Origin: Tsuneonella aeria
GTDB lineage: Bacteria; Pseudomonadota; Alphaproteobacteria; Sphingomonadales; Sphingomonadaceae
DNA length: 64,000 nt
Direction: 5' to 3'
NCBI RefSeq assembly: GCF_009827495.1
Contig: NZ_WTZA01000002.1
Location: 124,001 to 188,000 of the forward strand
The notes beneath the pieces are model-generated. The model was not told the origin of the DNA. It saw only the letters and a program-made list of their open reading frames with translations, and did no database searches. Position numbers and translations under genes: made by a program. Shown here one piece after another: positions 26,269 to 34,695 of the stretch (its first letter is position 1; each line of letters starts with the position of its first letter).

Positions 26269-27477
26269 TCAGCTCTCCACGCTCAGCAGCTTGGATTCGC
26301 TGACTTGCGTCGCGGCTCGTGCCTGCCCTTCGGCGCGAGCGATGTAGCCCTTGGATTTCTCCACCTCGCCCGACAGTGCCTCCACCGTCTGCTTCATCGA
26401 ATCGAGCGCGCGCAGCTTGAACGCATCCACTTCGTCCATCGTGTCGTAGATGTTTTGGAACGCGCGCTGCAATGTTTCCAGCGGGATCGTGCTGGCGGCG
26501 GCCTGTTCGTGGATCTTGCCGGTCTGGTCGCGCAGCATCGTGCTGGTGCTGTCGATGATGTTGGCAGTGGTGGTGTTCAATGCCGTGATCTGGTTCAGCA
26601 CCAGGCGCTGGTTGGTCATCGCCTCGGCCACCGTGACGGCGGTGCGCAGGGCGCCGACGGTCGTCGTGCTGGCGCGGTCCACGCCCTTCACCAGCTCCAC
26701 GTTGTTCTTCTTGACGAGGTCGAGGGCGAGGTAGCCCTGCACGCTGACCGCCATCTGGGTCAGCAGGTCCTGCGTGCGCTGGCGGACGTAGAACAGCGCG
26801 GTCTCGCGGATCGCCTTGGCCTTGGCCGGGTCAGTCGCGTCGAGTTCGGCGGCCTTGTCCTCCAGCTTTTCGTCCAGGGTGCGCGAGATGTGGATCATCT
26901 GCTCGAGGTTGCCCATCGCCTCCCACAGCTTCTGGCGCTCCACGTCGATCGCGGCGTTGTCCATCAGCAGCTCGTCCTTGCCGCTGGAAAGATTGCCCAG
27001 GATCGACTGGATGTGCGTCTGCGCGCTCTGGTAGCTGCGGAAGTAGTTGGTCAGCTTGTTGCCGAACGGGATGATCCCCAGGATCTTGCGCGGCCCGCTC
27101 TTCGCGCCGCGCCTGCCGGGGTCGAGGTCTTCGACAACCCGGCGCAGTTCCGCCAGGTTCGCGCCGACGCCTTCGTCCTTGTCCATCGCGCGGACCGGGC
27201 GGTCGAGGAAACGGTTGGACATGCCCGCCGCCGCCATGATCTCCTTGCGGCCCATGTTGGTGATCTGATCCACCTTGCGGCCGAATTCGGGCGAGTTGGC
27301 ATCCTGCGCCACCAGGTCGGCGACGAAGGCATCGGCCTTTTCTTCCAGCTTCGATTTCTTCTCGTCGCCCACCGGCACCAGGCCCGATGCGCTCGCCGCG
27401 CTGACCACCGGGACCGGGTCGGGCGGGGTCAGTTCGAGTCCGTTAACGGTTGCGGTCTTGGTCTGGGTCTCGGCCAT
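26269..27477 (-). CDS. Toxic anion resistance protein TelA family
   Basis: This 402-residue soluble, mostly alpha-helical protein has the TelA core (KILGIIPFGNKLTNYFRSYQSAQTHIQ, then KDELLMDNAAIDVERQKLWEAM and AMTNQRLVLNQITALNTTT). TelA proteins are linked to tellurite and cell-envelope stress tolerance, with unclear mechanism. It is the first gene of a telA-xpaC-PHA system operon. A TTGAAA-16-TATCAT promoter lies just upstream. Confidence 0.9.
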   Translation of the reverse strand: MAETQTKTATVNGLELTPPDPVPVVSAASASGLVPVGDEKKSKLEEKADAFVADLVAQDANSPEFGRKVDQITNMGRKEIMAAAGMSNRFLDRPVRAMDKDEGVGANLAELRRVVEDLDPGRRGAKSGPRKILGIIPFGNKLTNYFRSYQSAQTHIQSILGNLSSGKDELLMDNAAIDVERQKLWEAMGNLEQMIHISRTLDEKLEDKAAELDATDPAKAKAIRETALFYVRQRTQDLLTQMAVSVQGYLALDLVKKNNVELVKGVDRASTTTVGALRTAVTVAEAMTNQRLVLNQITALNTTTANIIDSTSTMLRDQTGKIHEQAAASTIPLETLQRAFQNIYDTMDEVDAFKLRALDSMKQTVEALSGEVEKSKGYIARAEGQARAATQVSESKLLSVES

Positions 27478-27504
27478 CTATACCTCTCGGCGCGCTGTGT
27501 TAGA

Positions 27505-27532
27505 ATGATAAGACAGTGTGCACGCGTTTCAA
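27505..27532 (-). promoter_or_regulatory. Candidate sigma70-type promoter of telA operon
   Basis: On the minus strand TTGAAA (27532-27527) and TATCAT (27510-27505) are separated by 16 bases and lie 28 bases before the telA ATG. This is the most A+T-rich stretch around. A GAGAATTCTC palindrome at 27551-27560 lies just upstream. Confidence 0.55.
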
Positions 27533-27582
27533 GGCCGTTCTCTAGCGAATGAGAATTCTCTTTGACATGGCGCGTTGCGCCC

Positions 27583-29322
27583 TCACGCCGCCTCGAGCAG
27601 CTTGATCGGCTCGATCTCCCCCGAAAGGTACAGCCGCTTGGCCTTGGCGCGGCTGAGCTTGCCCGAACTGGTCCGCGGCAAAGTCCGCGGCGGAACCAGC
27701 TCCACGACGCAGTTCATGCCCGTGATGGAACGGACCTTGTCGCGGATCTGGTCGTGCAGCCGGACCCGTTCTTCGGGGTCCGAAACCCGGCAGTGGACGA
27801 GCACCGCGGGCACTTCCTCGCCGTTCTCCGCCTCGATGGAGAACGCCGCGATGTCGCCGTGGTTGAAGCCGGGAAGCTGCTCCACCGCCCACTCGATATC
27901 CTGCGGCCAGTGGTTCTTGCCGTTGATGATGATCATGTCCTTCGCGCGGCCGACGATGAACAGATATCCTTCGGCCATGTAACCCATGTCGCCGGTGTCG
28001 AGCCAGCCGTCGACCAGGCAGTCGTCGGTCGCTTCCTGATTGCGGAAATAGGAATGCATGACGCTTTCACCCCGGCACCATACTTTGCCGATCTGGTGAT
28101 CCGACTTGATCTGTCCCTGCTCGCCGCGGATTTCGACTTCCATGCCGGGCAAGGGTTTGCCGCAATTCACGATCGCGCGGTACCGGGCCGGGCGGCTGAG
28201 ATCGCGGGGCGATCCGGACAATGCCTCCTCCGGCACAAGCTCCACCCGAATGCCCTCGCCCGGCGGCATCACCGTCACCGCCAGCGTCGCTTCGGCCAGG
28301 CCATAGCTGGGCGTGAACGCACTCGCCCGGAAGCCCGCGTCGGCGAATGCATTGACGAAGTTCTGCATGACGTCGGGCCGGATCATGTCCGCCCCATTGC
28401 CCGCCGTGCGCCAGCGCGACAGGTCGAACCGGTCCGCCACGTGGCTCTGGCTCGAAATGCGCCGCGCACAGATATCGTAGCCGAACGTGGGGGAATAGCT
28501 CAGCGTCTGTCCGCTGTTCCGGCTGATCAGGTCGAGCCAGGCGAGCGGACGGCGCGCGAAATGCTCGGTCTTGAGATAGTCGCAGCTGACCTGGTTGGCG
28601 ATGGGCGACAGGAAACAGCCGACGAGGCCCATGTCGTGATACCACGGCAGCCAGCTCACCACGCGATCGTTGGTGCCGAGGTCCACCCCCGTGGCGTGGC
28701 CGTAGAGATTGTGGAGCAAGGCCCTGTGCGTGACCGCCACCCCGGTAGGGAAGCGGGTCGAGCCGCTGGAGTACTGGAGGTAGCAGATGTCGTCCGGCTG
28801 CGCTTCCGGCAGGGTCACCTCGGGCGCATCGGTGGCTGCGAAATCTTCCCAACTCATCCCCCGGCAGCCCTGCCGGTCGGCCCCTGCCTGCGCCATGTCG
28901 GCGATCTCAGCGGGGTAGAACAGGATCTTCGGGTCGCTGCTGGCGAGTTGCACGGCGAGCTGCTCAATGTAGCCGTCCTTGCCGCCGAAGGTCGTCGGCA
29001 AAGGCAGCGGCACCGGCCACGCGCCCGCATAAATGCACCCGCAGAACAGGGCCGCGAACTCTGCACTCGTCTCCGCGATGATCGCGATCCGGTCGCCGGG
29101 CACGACACCTGACGCTGCGAGCCGGCGGGCCATTGCCAGGGCGTCGTCGCGCATCTCGCGAAACGGATATGCACGCACGAGATCGCCGCGCATGTCGTGG
29201 AAATTGAGCCCCTTGTCGCTCCGCGCGGCGTAATCGATCGCTTCCGCGAATGTCGCAAAGTCAGCCCGGCGCCGGGGCAGCGGACAGTCGTTCGGGGTGG
29301 GGGAGAGATGCAGATCGGTCAT
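27583..29322 (-). CDS. Fatty-acyl-AMP ligase (FAAL-type adenylating enzyme)
   Basis: This 579-residue ANL-superfamily enzyme has the ATP loop YLQYSSGSTRFPTG, the WLPWYHDMGLVGCFLSP motif, AFTPSYGLAEATLAV, GWLDTGDMGYM, GRAKDMIIINGKNHWPQDIE and the final SSGKLSR Lys. The features (YGLAEAT and NHWPQDIE rather than the FACL equivalents) place it with FAALs, which activate fatty acids as acyl-AMP for transfer to carrier proteins. No carrier, PKS or NRPS gene is near, so its acyl acceptor is unknown. ATG 29322 starts at the conserved region; an ATG at 29373 is possible. Confidence 0.88.
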   Translation of the reverse strand: MTDLHLSPTPNDCPLPRRRADFATFAEAIDYAARSDKGLNFHDMRGDLVRAYPFREMRDDALAMARRLAASGVVPGDRIAIIAETSAEFAALFCGCIYAGAWPVPLPLPTTFGGKDGYIEQLAVQLASSDPKILFYPAEIADMAQAGADRQGCRGMSWEDFAATDAPEVTLPEAQPDDICYLQYSSGSTRFPTGVAVTHRALLHNLYGHATGVDLGTNDRVVSWLPWYHDMGLVGCFLSPIANQVSCDYLKTEHFARRPLAWLDLISRNSGQTLSYSPTFGYDICARRISSQSHVADRFDLSRWRTAGNGADMIRPDVMQNFVNAFADAGFRASAFTPSYGLAEATLAVTVMPPGEGIRVELVPEEALSGSPRDLSRPARYRAIVNCGKPLPGMEVEIRGEQGQIKSDHQIGKVWCRGESVMHSYFRNQEATDDCLVDGWLDTGDMGYMAEGYLFIVGRAKDMIIINGKNHWPQDIEWAVEQLPGFNHGDIAAFSIEAENGEEVPAVLVHCRVSDPEERVRLHDQIRDKVRSITGMNCVVELVPPRTLPRTSSGKLSRAKAKRLYLSGEIEPIKLLEAA

Positions 29323-29470
29323 ACGTGGAGCGAAACCCGTTGTCTGTGCGCGGTTGCCTTGCGCTCTAGCCATGCAGTTCGTTCGTGCGCGTGCCAATGC
29401 GTCGAAAATGAAGCGTCGATGGTGAAAGGTTTCCCAATCGTTTCACAGTGTGGCACGAATATGGCGGAGC

Positions 29471-30061
29471 ATGGCACACAAATCGCCCAACCGCCAGACC
29501 GAGCGACGCGCGCGACCGGATCGCGCGCCGCGCCCGCTGGATCAGCGGAAGCTCGAGGAATTGGGGCTTTCCTATGTTGCGCGCTTCGCGACCAGCGTTG
29601 CGAAAGTGGAGGCCTACCTGCTGCGCAAGGTGCGCGAACGCGGGTGGGAAGGCGATGCTCCGCCCGATGCGGCGGGAATCGCGGCGCGCTACGCCGAACT
29701 CGGCTATATCGACGACGAGGCTTTCGCCCGCGCCCGCTCCGGCGGATTGCTGCGGAGGGGATATGGCGCGCGGCGAGTGGACCAGGCCCTGGGCGCCGCG
29801 GGCATCTCCGAAGCGCTGCGCCAGGACGTCCGGCCGGAAGAAGGGCAGCAGCGCCGCGCAGCGGTAACGCTCGCCGCCCGGCGCAGGTTGGGCCCATGGA
29901 GCCGTGCGACGGACGGCACGGCCCAACGCGAAACCCGCGAGAAGCAGATTGCGGCGATGCTGCGCGCGGGCCATGGCTTCGAGATCGCCCGAACGGTGAT
30001 TGGCGCCCCGACGACCGCGTGGGCGGAGCAGTGGGCCGCGGAAGCAGAGGAACCGGAATGA
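29471..30061 (+). CDS. recX: Regulatory protein RecX
   Basis: This 196-residue RecX-family protein is a modulator of RecA filaments. It shows LGLSYVARFATSVAKVEAYLLRKVRERG, the middle AARYAELGYIDDEAFARARS motif, and RRGYGARRVDQAL. The ATG at 29471 has GGCGGAG nearby. It overlaps the DUF192 gene by 4 bp. recA is not adjacent. Confidence 0.87.
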   Translation: MAHKSPNRQTERRARPDRAPRPLDQRKLEELGLSYVARFATSVAKVEAYLLRKVRERGWEGDAPPDAAGIAARYAELGYIDDEAFARARSGGLLRRGYGARRVDQALGAAGISEALRQDVRPEEGQQRRAAVTLAARRRLGPWSRATDGTAQRETREKQIAAMLRAGHGFEIARTVIGAPTTAWAEQWAAEAEEPE

Positions 30062-30546
30062 CCAAAACCCTGGCCGCTGCGTGCTTCGCCGCCGTGCTGG
30101 CGTCCGCCTGTTCGCCGCAGCCGACCGCCGCAGATGCCGGCCCGGCCCAGGCAGTGCGCGCAGTTCACCCGGAATCGGGCCTGCCCATCGTTCCGCTGGC
30201 CGTCACCACCAGTCGCGGACGGCACGAATTTCGCGTGGAGGTGGCCGCAACAGCGCAGGAACAGGCGCGCGGGCTGATGTTCCGCACCGCTCTCGGCCCG
30301 GACGAAGGCATGCTCTTCCCGCGCAATCCGCCGGACATCGCCAGCTTCTGGATGAAGAACACGCCGTTGCCGCTCGACATCATTTTCATCGGTACCGACG
30401 GGCGCGTGCTCAATGTGGCGGCCAACACCGTTCCCTATTCGCTGGAGTCGGTATCCGCAGACGGGATGACCGCCGCCGTGCTCGAACTGAACGCCGGGCG
30501 CGCGGCGGCGCTCGGCATTGGCCCGGGCGCGAAAGTGACGTGGTAG
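30058..30546 (+). CDS. DUF192 family lipoprotein
   Basis: This 162-residue exported protein has a lipobox-like N-terminus (AAVLASAC, Cys18) and a DUF192 domain (EQARGLMFRTALGPDEGMLF, SFWMKNTPLPLDIIFIGTDGRVLNV, AVLELNAGRAAALGIGPG). Function of the family is unknown. It is translationally coupled to recX by ATGA. Confidence 0.87.
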   Translation: MTKTLAAACFAAVLASACSPQPTAADAGPAQAVRAVHPESGLPIVPLAVTTSRGRHEFRVEVAATAQEQARGLMFRTALGPDEGMLFPRNPPDIASFWMKNTPLPLDIIFIGTDGRVLNVAANTVPYSLESVSADGMTAAVLELNAGRAAALGIGPGAKVTW

Positions 30547-30585
30547 CGCTTGGCGCTCCGGCGCGAATCGGCTAACCGCGCGCCC

Positions 30586-30999
30586 ATGGGTTTCTTCTCG
30601 AAAATCTTCACCTGGTGGGACGGCGCGACCATCGGCACCACGCTGTGGAGTGCGCGTAACGGCGAACACGTCGGCACCGATCACGCCGGCAACAAGTATT
30701 ACCGCGCGAAAACGCGCGTACCCGCGGGGCAGCCCTTCGCCGGGAGCGAGCGGCGCTGGGTGATCTATTCCGGCGCCAATGATGCGAGCAACGTGCCTGC
30801 CGAATGGCACGGGTGGCTGCACGGGTCGCTCGACGGCGTGCCGGAAAGCCACCTGCCCCCGGCGCGCATCTGGGAGGCCGAACATTCCCCCAATGCGACT
30901 GGCACCGTGTCTGCCTATCGCCCGCAAGGCGCGCTTGAACGTGGGGGCAAGCGTGCCGCGGCGACCGGCGATTACGAGGCGTGGAGCCCGGACGCCTGA
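30586..30999 (+). CDS. NADH:ubiquinone oxidoreductase NDUFA12-family accessory subunit
   Basis: This 137-residue homologue of the mitochondrial complex I subunit NDUFA12/B17.2 has TLWSARNGEHVGTDHAGNKYYR, RRWVIYSGANDASNVPAEWHGWLHG and the final YEAWSPDA. In alphaproteobacteria it is a supernumerary peripheral-arm subunit. The ATG at 30586 begins MGFFSKIFTWWDG. It is followed by the DUF2155 gene after 2 bases, the usual pairing. Confidence 0.93.
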   Translation: MGFFSKIFTWWDGATIGTTLWSARNGEHVGTDHAGNKYYRAKTRVPAGQPFAGSERRWVIYSGANDASNVPAEWHGWLHGSLDGVPESHLPPARIWEAEHSPNATGTVSAYRPQGALERGGKRAAATGDYEAWSPDA

Positions 31000-31001
31000 C
31001 A

Positions 31002-31616
31002 ATGCGTGGGTTCGCCAACGCATTGCTGGCAGCCGCCGCGCTGGCGTCCTGCACGCAGGAACCGCCCGCCCCGCGTCCGCTGGAAACCGAAGTGCCCGAA
31101 GACATGCGCGCGCCGACGACGGTCAGGCCGGTAGACGATACCGCCGAAGGCACGCCGATGAAGGACCGCGTGGCGGTGATCGGCGTCCTCAACAAGCGCA
31201 ACAACCTGTCGCAGGACTTCGAAATGGAGCCGGGCGAGGCGCGGCGTTGGGGCGATCTGATCGTGCGCGTTTCGGCCTGCGAACGCACGGCGCCGTGGGA
31301 ATTTCCGCGTCAGACCGGTGCATTCGCCCAGGTGTTCGTCCGCGGGGCGCAGGACGACGGCGCCTGGCCGAAGATCTTTTCCGGCTGGATGTTTCGCGAA
31401 TCGCCCAGCCTGAATGTCCTTGAACACCCGATCTACGACGTGTGGGTCAAGGATTGCAGGATGAGCTTTTCGGGCGCCACGCCCGCGCCGTCCGCTTCGC
31501 CGAGCAACGCCTCGAACGAAGCCGGCAACAACGCCCCTGCGGCTGCCGCGCCGTCGGAAGCGCCCGCCGACGATGCCGAGCCGGCGCCCGCGGCTTCCGC
31601 CACCAACGCCACGTAA
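31002..31616 (+). CDS. DUF2155 domain-containing exported protein
   Basis: This 204-residue protein has a signal peptide with lipobox-like LAAAALASC, a DUF2155 domain (about 60-150; VGVLNKRNN-like start, WGDLIVRVSACERTAPWE, AQVFVRG, FSGWMFRESPSLNVLEHPIYDVWVKDC) and a low-complexity Ala/Pro/Ser tail (about 155-204). The two Cys of the domain may form a disulfide. The tail overlaps the 3' end of aat on the opposite strand by 184 bp. Confidence 0.88.
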   Translation: MRGFANALLAAAALASCTQEPPAPRPLETEVPEDMRAPTTVRPVDDTAEGTPMKDRVAVIGVLNKRNNLSQDFEMEPGEARRWGDLIVRVSACERTAPWEFPRQTGAFAQVFVRGAQDDGAWPKIFSGWMFRESPSLNVLEHPIYDVWVKDCRMSFSGATPAPSASPSNASNEAGNNAPAAAAPSEAPADDAEPAPAASATNAT

Positions 31617-32173
31617 CGGGCCTGGTTGATCTCGATCGCGCCCAACGATGCAAGGTGGCCGGTCATGAACTGGCAATCGAGCACCCGGCCGCCGCCACGC
31701 CGCAGAAGGCTCACCAGCCAGGCGATCGCCACCTTGCTCGCATCGTCCATCCGACTGAACATCGATTCGCCGCAGAAGACCCGGCCGAAGCCGACACCGT
31801 AAAGGCCGCCGACCAGTTCGCGGCCGTGCCAGCATTCCAGCGAATGGGCAGCGCCTGCCCGGTGAAGCGCGCGGTAACTGTCCATGATGCGCCCGCTGAT
31901 CCAACTTTCGGGATGGTCCGGACGGGGCGCCGCGCACGCCGCGATCACGGCGTCGAACACGGTGTTGCAGGTGACCGCGAACCTGCCCCTGCGTATCGTT
32001 TTCGCGAGCGACCTGGAGAGGTGGAATCCGTCAAGGGGCAGGATTGCGCGACGCTTGGGTTCCACCCAGAACACGTCCGGATCGTCCCGTCCGTCGCTCA
32101 TGGGAAAGATGCCGTTGCGATATGCCAGCAACAGCAGATCGACCGGAATGGGCGGAGGAGGCGAGCCGTGCAT
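31433..32173 (-). CDS. aat: Leucyl/phenylalanyl-tRNA--protein transferase
   Basis: This 246-residue GNAT-fold aminoacyl-tRNA-protein transferase adds Leu or Phe to N-terminal Lys/Arg and makes N-degrons for ClpS/ClpAP. The sequence shows LLLAYRNGIFPMSD, VFWVEPKRRAILPLDGFHLSRSL, TVFDAVIAACA, SWISGRIMDSYRALHRAGAAHSLE, GGLYGVGFGRVFCGESMFSR and LDCQFMTGHLASLGA. The ATG at 32173 starts the conserved region. The last 60 residues overlap the DUF2155 gene antisense and are family-atypical (AGAGSASSAGASDGAAAAG), so the functional domain probably ends near 31620. Confidence 0.93.
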   Translation of the reverse strand: MHGSPPPPIPVDLLLLAYRNGIFPMSDGRDDPDVFWVEPKRRAILPLDGFHLSRSLAKTIRRGRFAVTCNTVFDAVIAACAAPRPDHPESWISGRIMDSYRALHRAGAAHSLECWHGRELVGGLYGVGFGRVFCGESMFSRMDDASKVAIAWLVSLLRRGGGRVLDCQFMTGHLASLGAIEINQARYVALVAEAAGAGSASSAGASDGAAAAGALLPASFEALLGEADGAGVAPEKLILQSLTHTS

Positions 32174-32204
32174 GACCCTGCCGCAATAGCAGGGTTTTGT
32201 CGGC

Positions 32205-32233
32205 TTGCGATGCAAGGCGTTTGCACCTAAAGC
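32205..32233 (+). promoter_or_regulatory. Candidate tRNA-Trp promoter
   Basis: TTGCGA and TAAAGC separated by 17 bases end 16 bases before the tRNA. The -10 is a poor match, so this is tentative. Confidence 0.3.
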
Positions 32234-32249
32234 GCCCGCTCCCAAGCGC

Positions 32250-32325
32250 AGGGGTGTAGCTCAGCTGGTAGAGCATCGGTCTCCAAAACCGAGGGCCACG
32301 GGTTCGAATCCTGTCACCCCTGCCA
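32250..32325 (+). tRNA. tRNA-Trp (anticodon CCA)
   Basis: A 76-base cloverleaf: acceptor AGGGGTG pairs with CACCCCT, D arm GTAGCTCAGCTGGTAGAGC, anticodon loop CTCCAAA with CCA read as Trp, T arm GGGTTCGAATCC, discriminator G and an encoded CCA end. It precedes secE-nusG, as is common in bacteria. Confidence 0.97.
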
Positions 32326-32466
32326 ATTTTTCGTCAAAACAAGGAACGCCGTGAACGCGCTAGCCGCGTCGCGCAGGATTCGTGGTTAACAACCGTTAGG
32401 GCGGGAACCGAGCCTGATGCGCGCCCGTTCCCATCGCGCTGCCCAGGTTCTGCCACGGAGATTGCG

Positions 32467-32616
32467 ATGTCTGGATTGTCCTTCCGATCGAGCCGGCCCG
32501 ATGCCTGGGTCATGCCGCGTCCGCATCACGATCCGTCCATGCGCCACCGCATTCACGGACCTATCCGCCCGATGGAGGAACCCGGCCTGATCGCACGCCT
32601 GTTCGGCTTTCGCTGA
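32467..32616 (+). CDS. Small 49-residue protein, uncharacterised
   Basis: A short frame from ATG 32467 (ACGGAGA six bases upstream) encodes a basic, Pro/Arg/His-rich peptide beginning MSGLSFRSSRPDAWVMPRPH, with MRHRIHGPIRPMEEPGLIARL near the end and FGFR as the last four residues. The sequence is not low complexity, the ribosome site is good, and a strong intrinsic terminator lies 50 bases beyond the stop. No family is recognised. It lies between tRNA-Trp and secE. Confidence 0.6.
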   Translation: MSGLSFRSSRPDAWVMPRPHHDPSMRHRIHGPIRPMEEPGLIARLFGFR

Positions 32617-32665
32617 GACCTGGCGCCTTCGCGGGCTCAACCATGCGCCTCGCCGGGTGCGGTCA

Positions 32666-32717
32666 GCGCCCGCTTGCTTTTGCAAAACCTGCGGCTTATT
32701 GGCGGGCGCGCTTTTTT
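32666..32717 (+). terminator. Intrinsic terminator before secE
   Basis: GCGCCCGC (32666-32673) pairs with GCGGGCGC (32702-32709), and the loop carries an inner TTTTGCAAAA palindrome. Six Ts follow (32712-32717). It ends the tRNA-Trp/small-peptide transcript. Confidence 0.7.
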
Positions 32718-32752
32718 CCGACAGATGAAGCATTCGATCGCCCTCCCGGACC

Positions 32753-32781
32753 TTGCGCCGGGGCGGCGCGAACCCTTATCT
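32753..32781 (+). promoter_or_regulatory. Candidate promoter of secE-nusG
   Basis: TTGCGC and TTATCT with a 17-base spacer lie 60 bases before the secE ATG and just after the terminator. Confidence 0.5.
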
Positions 32782-32841
32782 GAAGGGCGACGTCACCGGA
32801 AACGAGCGCATTCGTTTCGCAAGCGAGAGTTGTTAGCGATC

Positions 32842-33036
32842 ATGGCCAAGACCAGCCCGGCGGAATTCTTCAACCAGGTGCGCGCCGAAGGGCGCAAGGT
32901 CGTCTGGCCGAGCCGCGACGAAACGGTGCGGACCAGCATCTTCGTCGGGATCCTCGTGCTCGTCCTTTCGCTCTTTTTCCTCGGCATCGACACGGTGTTC
33001 GGCGCGGTCATGCGCTTCCTGCTGTCGCTCGCCTGA
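32842..33036 (+). CDS. secE: Preprotein translocase subunit SecE
   Basis: This 64-residue single-span SecE of the short alphaproteobacterial type has an amphipathic helix (SPAEFFNQVRAEGRKVVWPSRDET) with the conserved WPSR, and one membrane helix (about 32-60). It stabilises SecY in the plasma-membrane channel. ATG 32842 is chosen by similarity; the frame extends upstream through the promoter without meaning. Confidence 0.95.
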   Translation: MAKTSPAEFFNQVRAEGRKVVWPSRDETVRTSIFVGILVLVLSLFFLGIDTVFGAVMRFLLSLA

Positions 33037-33063
33037 CGCAATTGACGGGATTGAACTGAACCC

Positions 33064-33600
33064 ATGGCCCGCTGGTACATCATCCACGCCTATTCCGGAT
33101 TCGAGAACAAGGTCCGCGATTCGATCCTTTCGGAGGCGGAGCGTCTCGGACTGTCCGAAGGCGTCGAGGCCGTCGAAGTTCCCACCGAGACGGTCACCGA
33201 GGTCAAGCGCGGCAAGAAGGTCCAGGTCGAACGCAAGTTCATGCCCGGCTACGTGCTGGCCAAGCTCAACATGACCGACGACGTGTATCACCTCGTCAAG
33301 AACACGCCCAAGGTCACCGGCTTCCTGGGTTCGGGCAACAAACCCCAGGCCATTTCGGAGCGGGAGGCCGCACGGTACTTCGGCGGAATGGAAGAGGCGA
33401 AGGCCGCTCCCAAGCGCCAGGTCAGCGTCGATTACGAGATCGGCGACCAGGTCAAGGTCAACGCGGGCCCCTTCGCCAGCTTCAACGGCGTGGTGGAGGA
33501 ACTCGACTTCGACAAGCAGCGGGTCAAGGTCAGCGTGTCGATCTTCGGCCGCGCGACCCCGGTCGAACTGGGCTTCGAAGAAGTCGAACTGGTCAAGTAA
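33064..33600 (+). CDS. nusG: Transcription termination/antitermination protein NusG
   Basis: This 178-residue protein has the NGN domain ([15 protein letters not shown] to about 115) and KOW domain (about 125-178; [20 protein letters not shown]). It binds RNA polymerase and links it with Rho or ribosomal S10. It follows secE by 27 bp in a classic operon. Unusually, rplK does not follow directly; a protease gene on the other strand intervenes. Confidence 0.97.
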   Translation: MARWYIIHAYSGFENKVRDSILSEAERLGLSEGVEAVEVPTETVTEVKRGKKVQVERKFMPGYVLAKLNMTDDVYHLVKNTPKVTGFLGSGNKPQAISEREAARYFGGMEEAKAAPKRQVSVDYEIGDQVKVNAGPFASFNGVVEELDFDKQRVKVSVSIFGRATPVELGFEEVELVK

Positions 33601-33645
33601 TCGGGCGGGGCGGCGCGGCGCAGCGGCGCGGCTATCGCCTTTGCC

Positions 33646-34695
33646 TCAGCGGGCGCATGCGTCCTGGACGAACCGGGTCGGCAACCGCGACGCCGCGCCG
33701 GTTCGGGTGACGAGGCTGTAGCCGACGCCCGCGCATCGGCGCAGCTGGAAGCGAATCTTGCGCGATTTGAAATCGAGCGAAATCGTCCGGAAATTGGCCA
33801 TAAGGTCGGTACCGAGAAGAAGCGCCGGTTCCTTGTCCATGCCGAAGGCAGCGAACGGCGGTATGTCGGCGAAAGCGACGGGAACGTCGCGCATGGTAAT
33901 CGATCCGATCCGCAGTTCGGGCACCCGCATCACCGGCAAGTCCATCGTTGTGCCTGTCACGCCCGTGACCCTGACTGATTCCAGCTCCTTGCGGTACCGC
34001 CGGAACAGCCGTTCGCGCAGGGCGGTATTGCCGATCGTGATTTCCGAACCGGTGTCGATGATCGCTTCCAGGTTTGTTCCGCTGGCACGAACGCTGGTGA
34101 GGATGAGCTGGCCTCGACGACGGCGGGCGGTGACCACGATTTCGCCCTCAACCCGCCGGGTCGGCCGACGCGTGTCCTCGACAGTGATGGTCCGCCCGGC
34201 GAAATCCACCACGAGCCGCTGTTCGGCGAGAGCGTCGAGGCCGATCACGCCATCCGCACCAAGGTCCTGTTCCTGGAGCACCGGCACGGCCAGGTCGCTG
34301 GTTACGACCTGTCCCATCTGCAACGATCCGACCCGCACTGTCTCGACCACGCGCCGTTCGGTCACGCCGTTGATCGTCACGTGCCCAGCAGGCGCGAGCG
34401 CGAGCCGGCCTGCGATCCGACCGCCAAGGACGGAACTGTCGGCGCCGCTGTCGACGACGAAGCGGTAAGGTCCGGTGCCGTCGACCAGCACTGCCACCGT
34501 CATGCGGGTTTCGAGGCGCCTGGCCGCGATCTCTTCGCCGTCGATAGCCAGGGTATCGTCGATCTGGGCGGCGGGCGGGCGTTCGATCCGCACGGCAGGC
34601 AAGCCGCCCTCCGCGGATTGTTGCGCCACCGCCGACGCGCAAAGCAAGCCTTGCCCGCAGGCGATCGCAGCACAGGCCTTCCACCACGGGCGCAT
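33646..34695 (-). CDS. Exported retropepsin-like aspartic protease with two DTG/DSG motifs
   Basis: This 349-residue protein has a signal peptide (about 1-24) and two tandem retropepsin-like half domains: Asp82 in VVDSGADSS and Asp214 in IIDTGSEIT. Each is followed by the hydrophobic flap and ([20 protein letters not shown]) psi-loop residues. A single chain with both aspartates could form a complete pepsin-like site in the periplasm. GGAGAGG precedes ATG 34695. It lies antisense between nusG and rplK and converges on nusG. Substrate unknown. Confidence 0.82.
   Translation of the reverse strand: MRPWWKACAAIACGQGLLCASAVAQQSAEGGLPAVRIERPPAAQIDDTLAIDGEEIAARRLETRMTVAVLVDGTGPYRFVVDSGADSSVLGGRIAGRLALAPAGHVTINGVTERRVVETVRVGSLQMGQVVTSDLAVPVLQEQDLGADGVIGLDALAEQRLVVDFAGRTITVEDTRRPTRRVEGEIVVTARRRRGQLILTSVRASGTNLEAIIDTGSEITIGNTALRERLFRRYRKELESVRVTGVTGTTMDLPVMRVPELRIGSITMRDVPVAFADIPPFAAFGMDKEPALLLGTDLMANFRTISLDFKSRKIRFQLRRCAGVGYSLVTRTGAASRLPTRFVQDACAR

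Noticed and set aside
25522..27552. 676-codon open frame antisense to the XpaC/TelA genes
   Set aside because: It overlaps two supported genes and has shadow-like composition.
32250..32325. tRNA-Trp as the integration site of the island
   Set aside because: It is 24 kb away, intact, and no integrase or duplicated 3' end lies beside it.
32674..32841. Upstream extension of SecE
   Set aside because: It crosses the terminator and promoter and adds sequence absent from SecE proteins.
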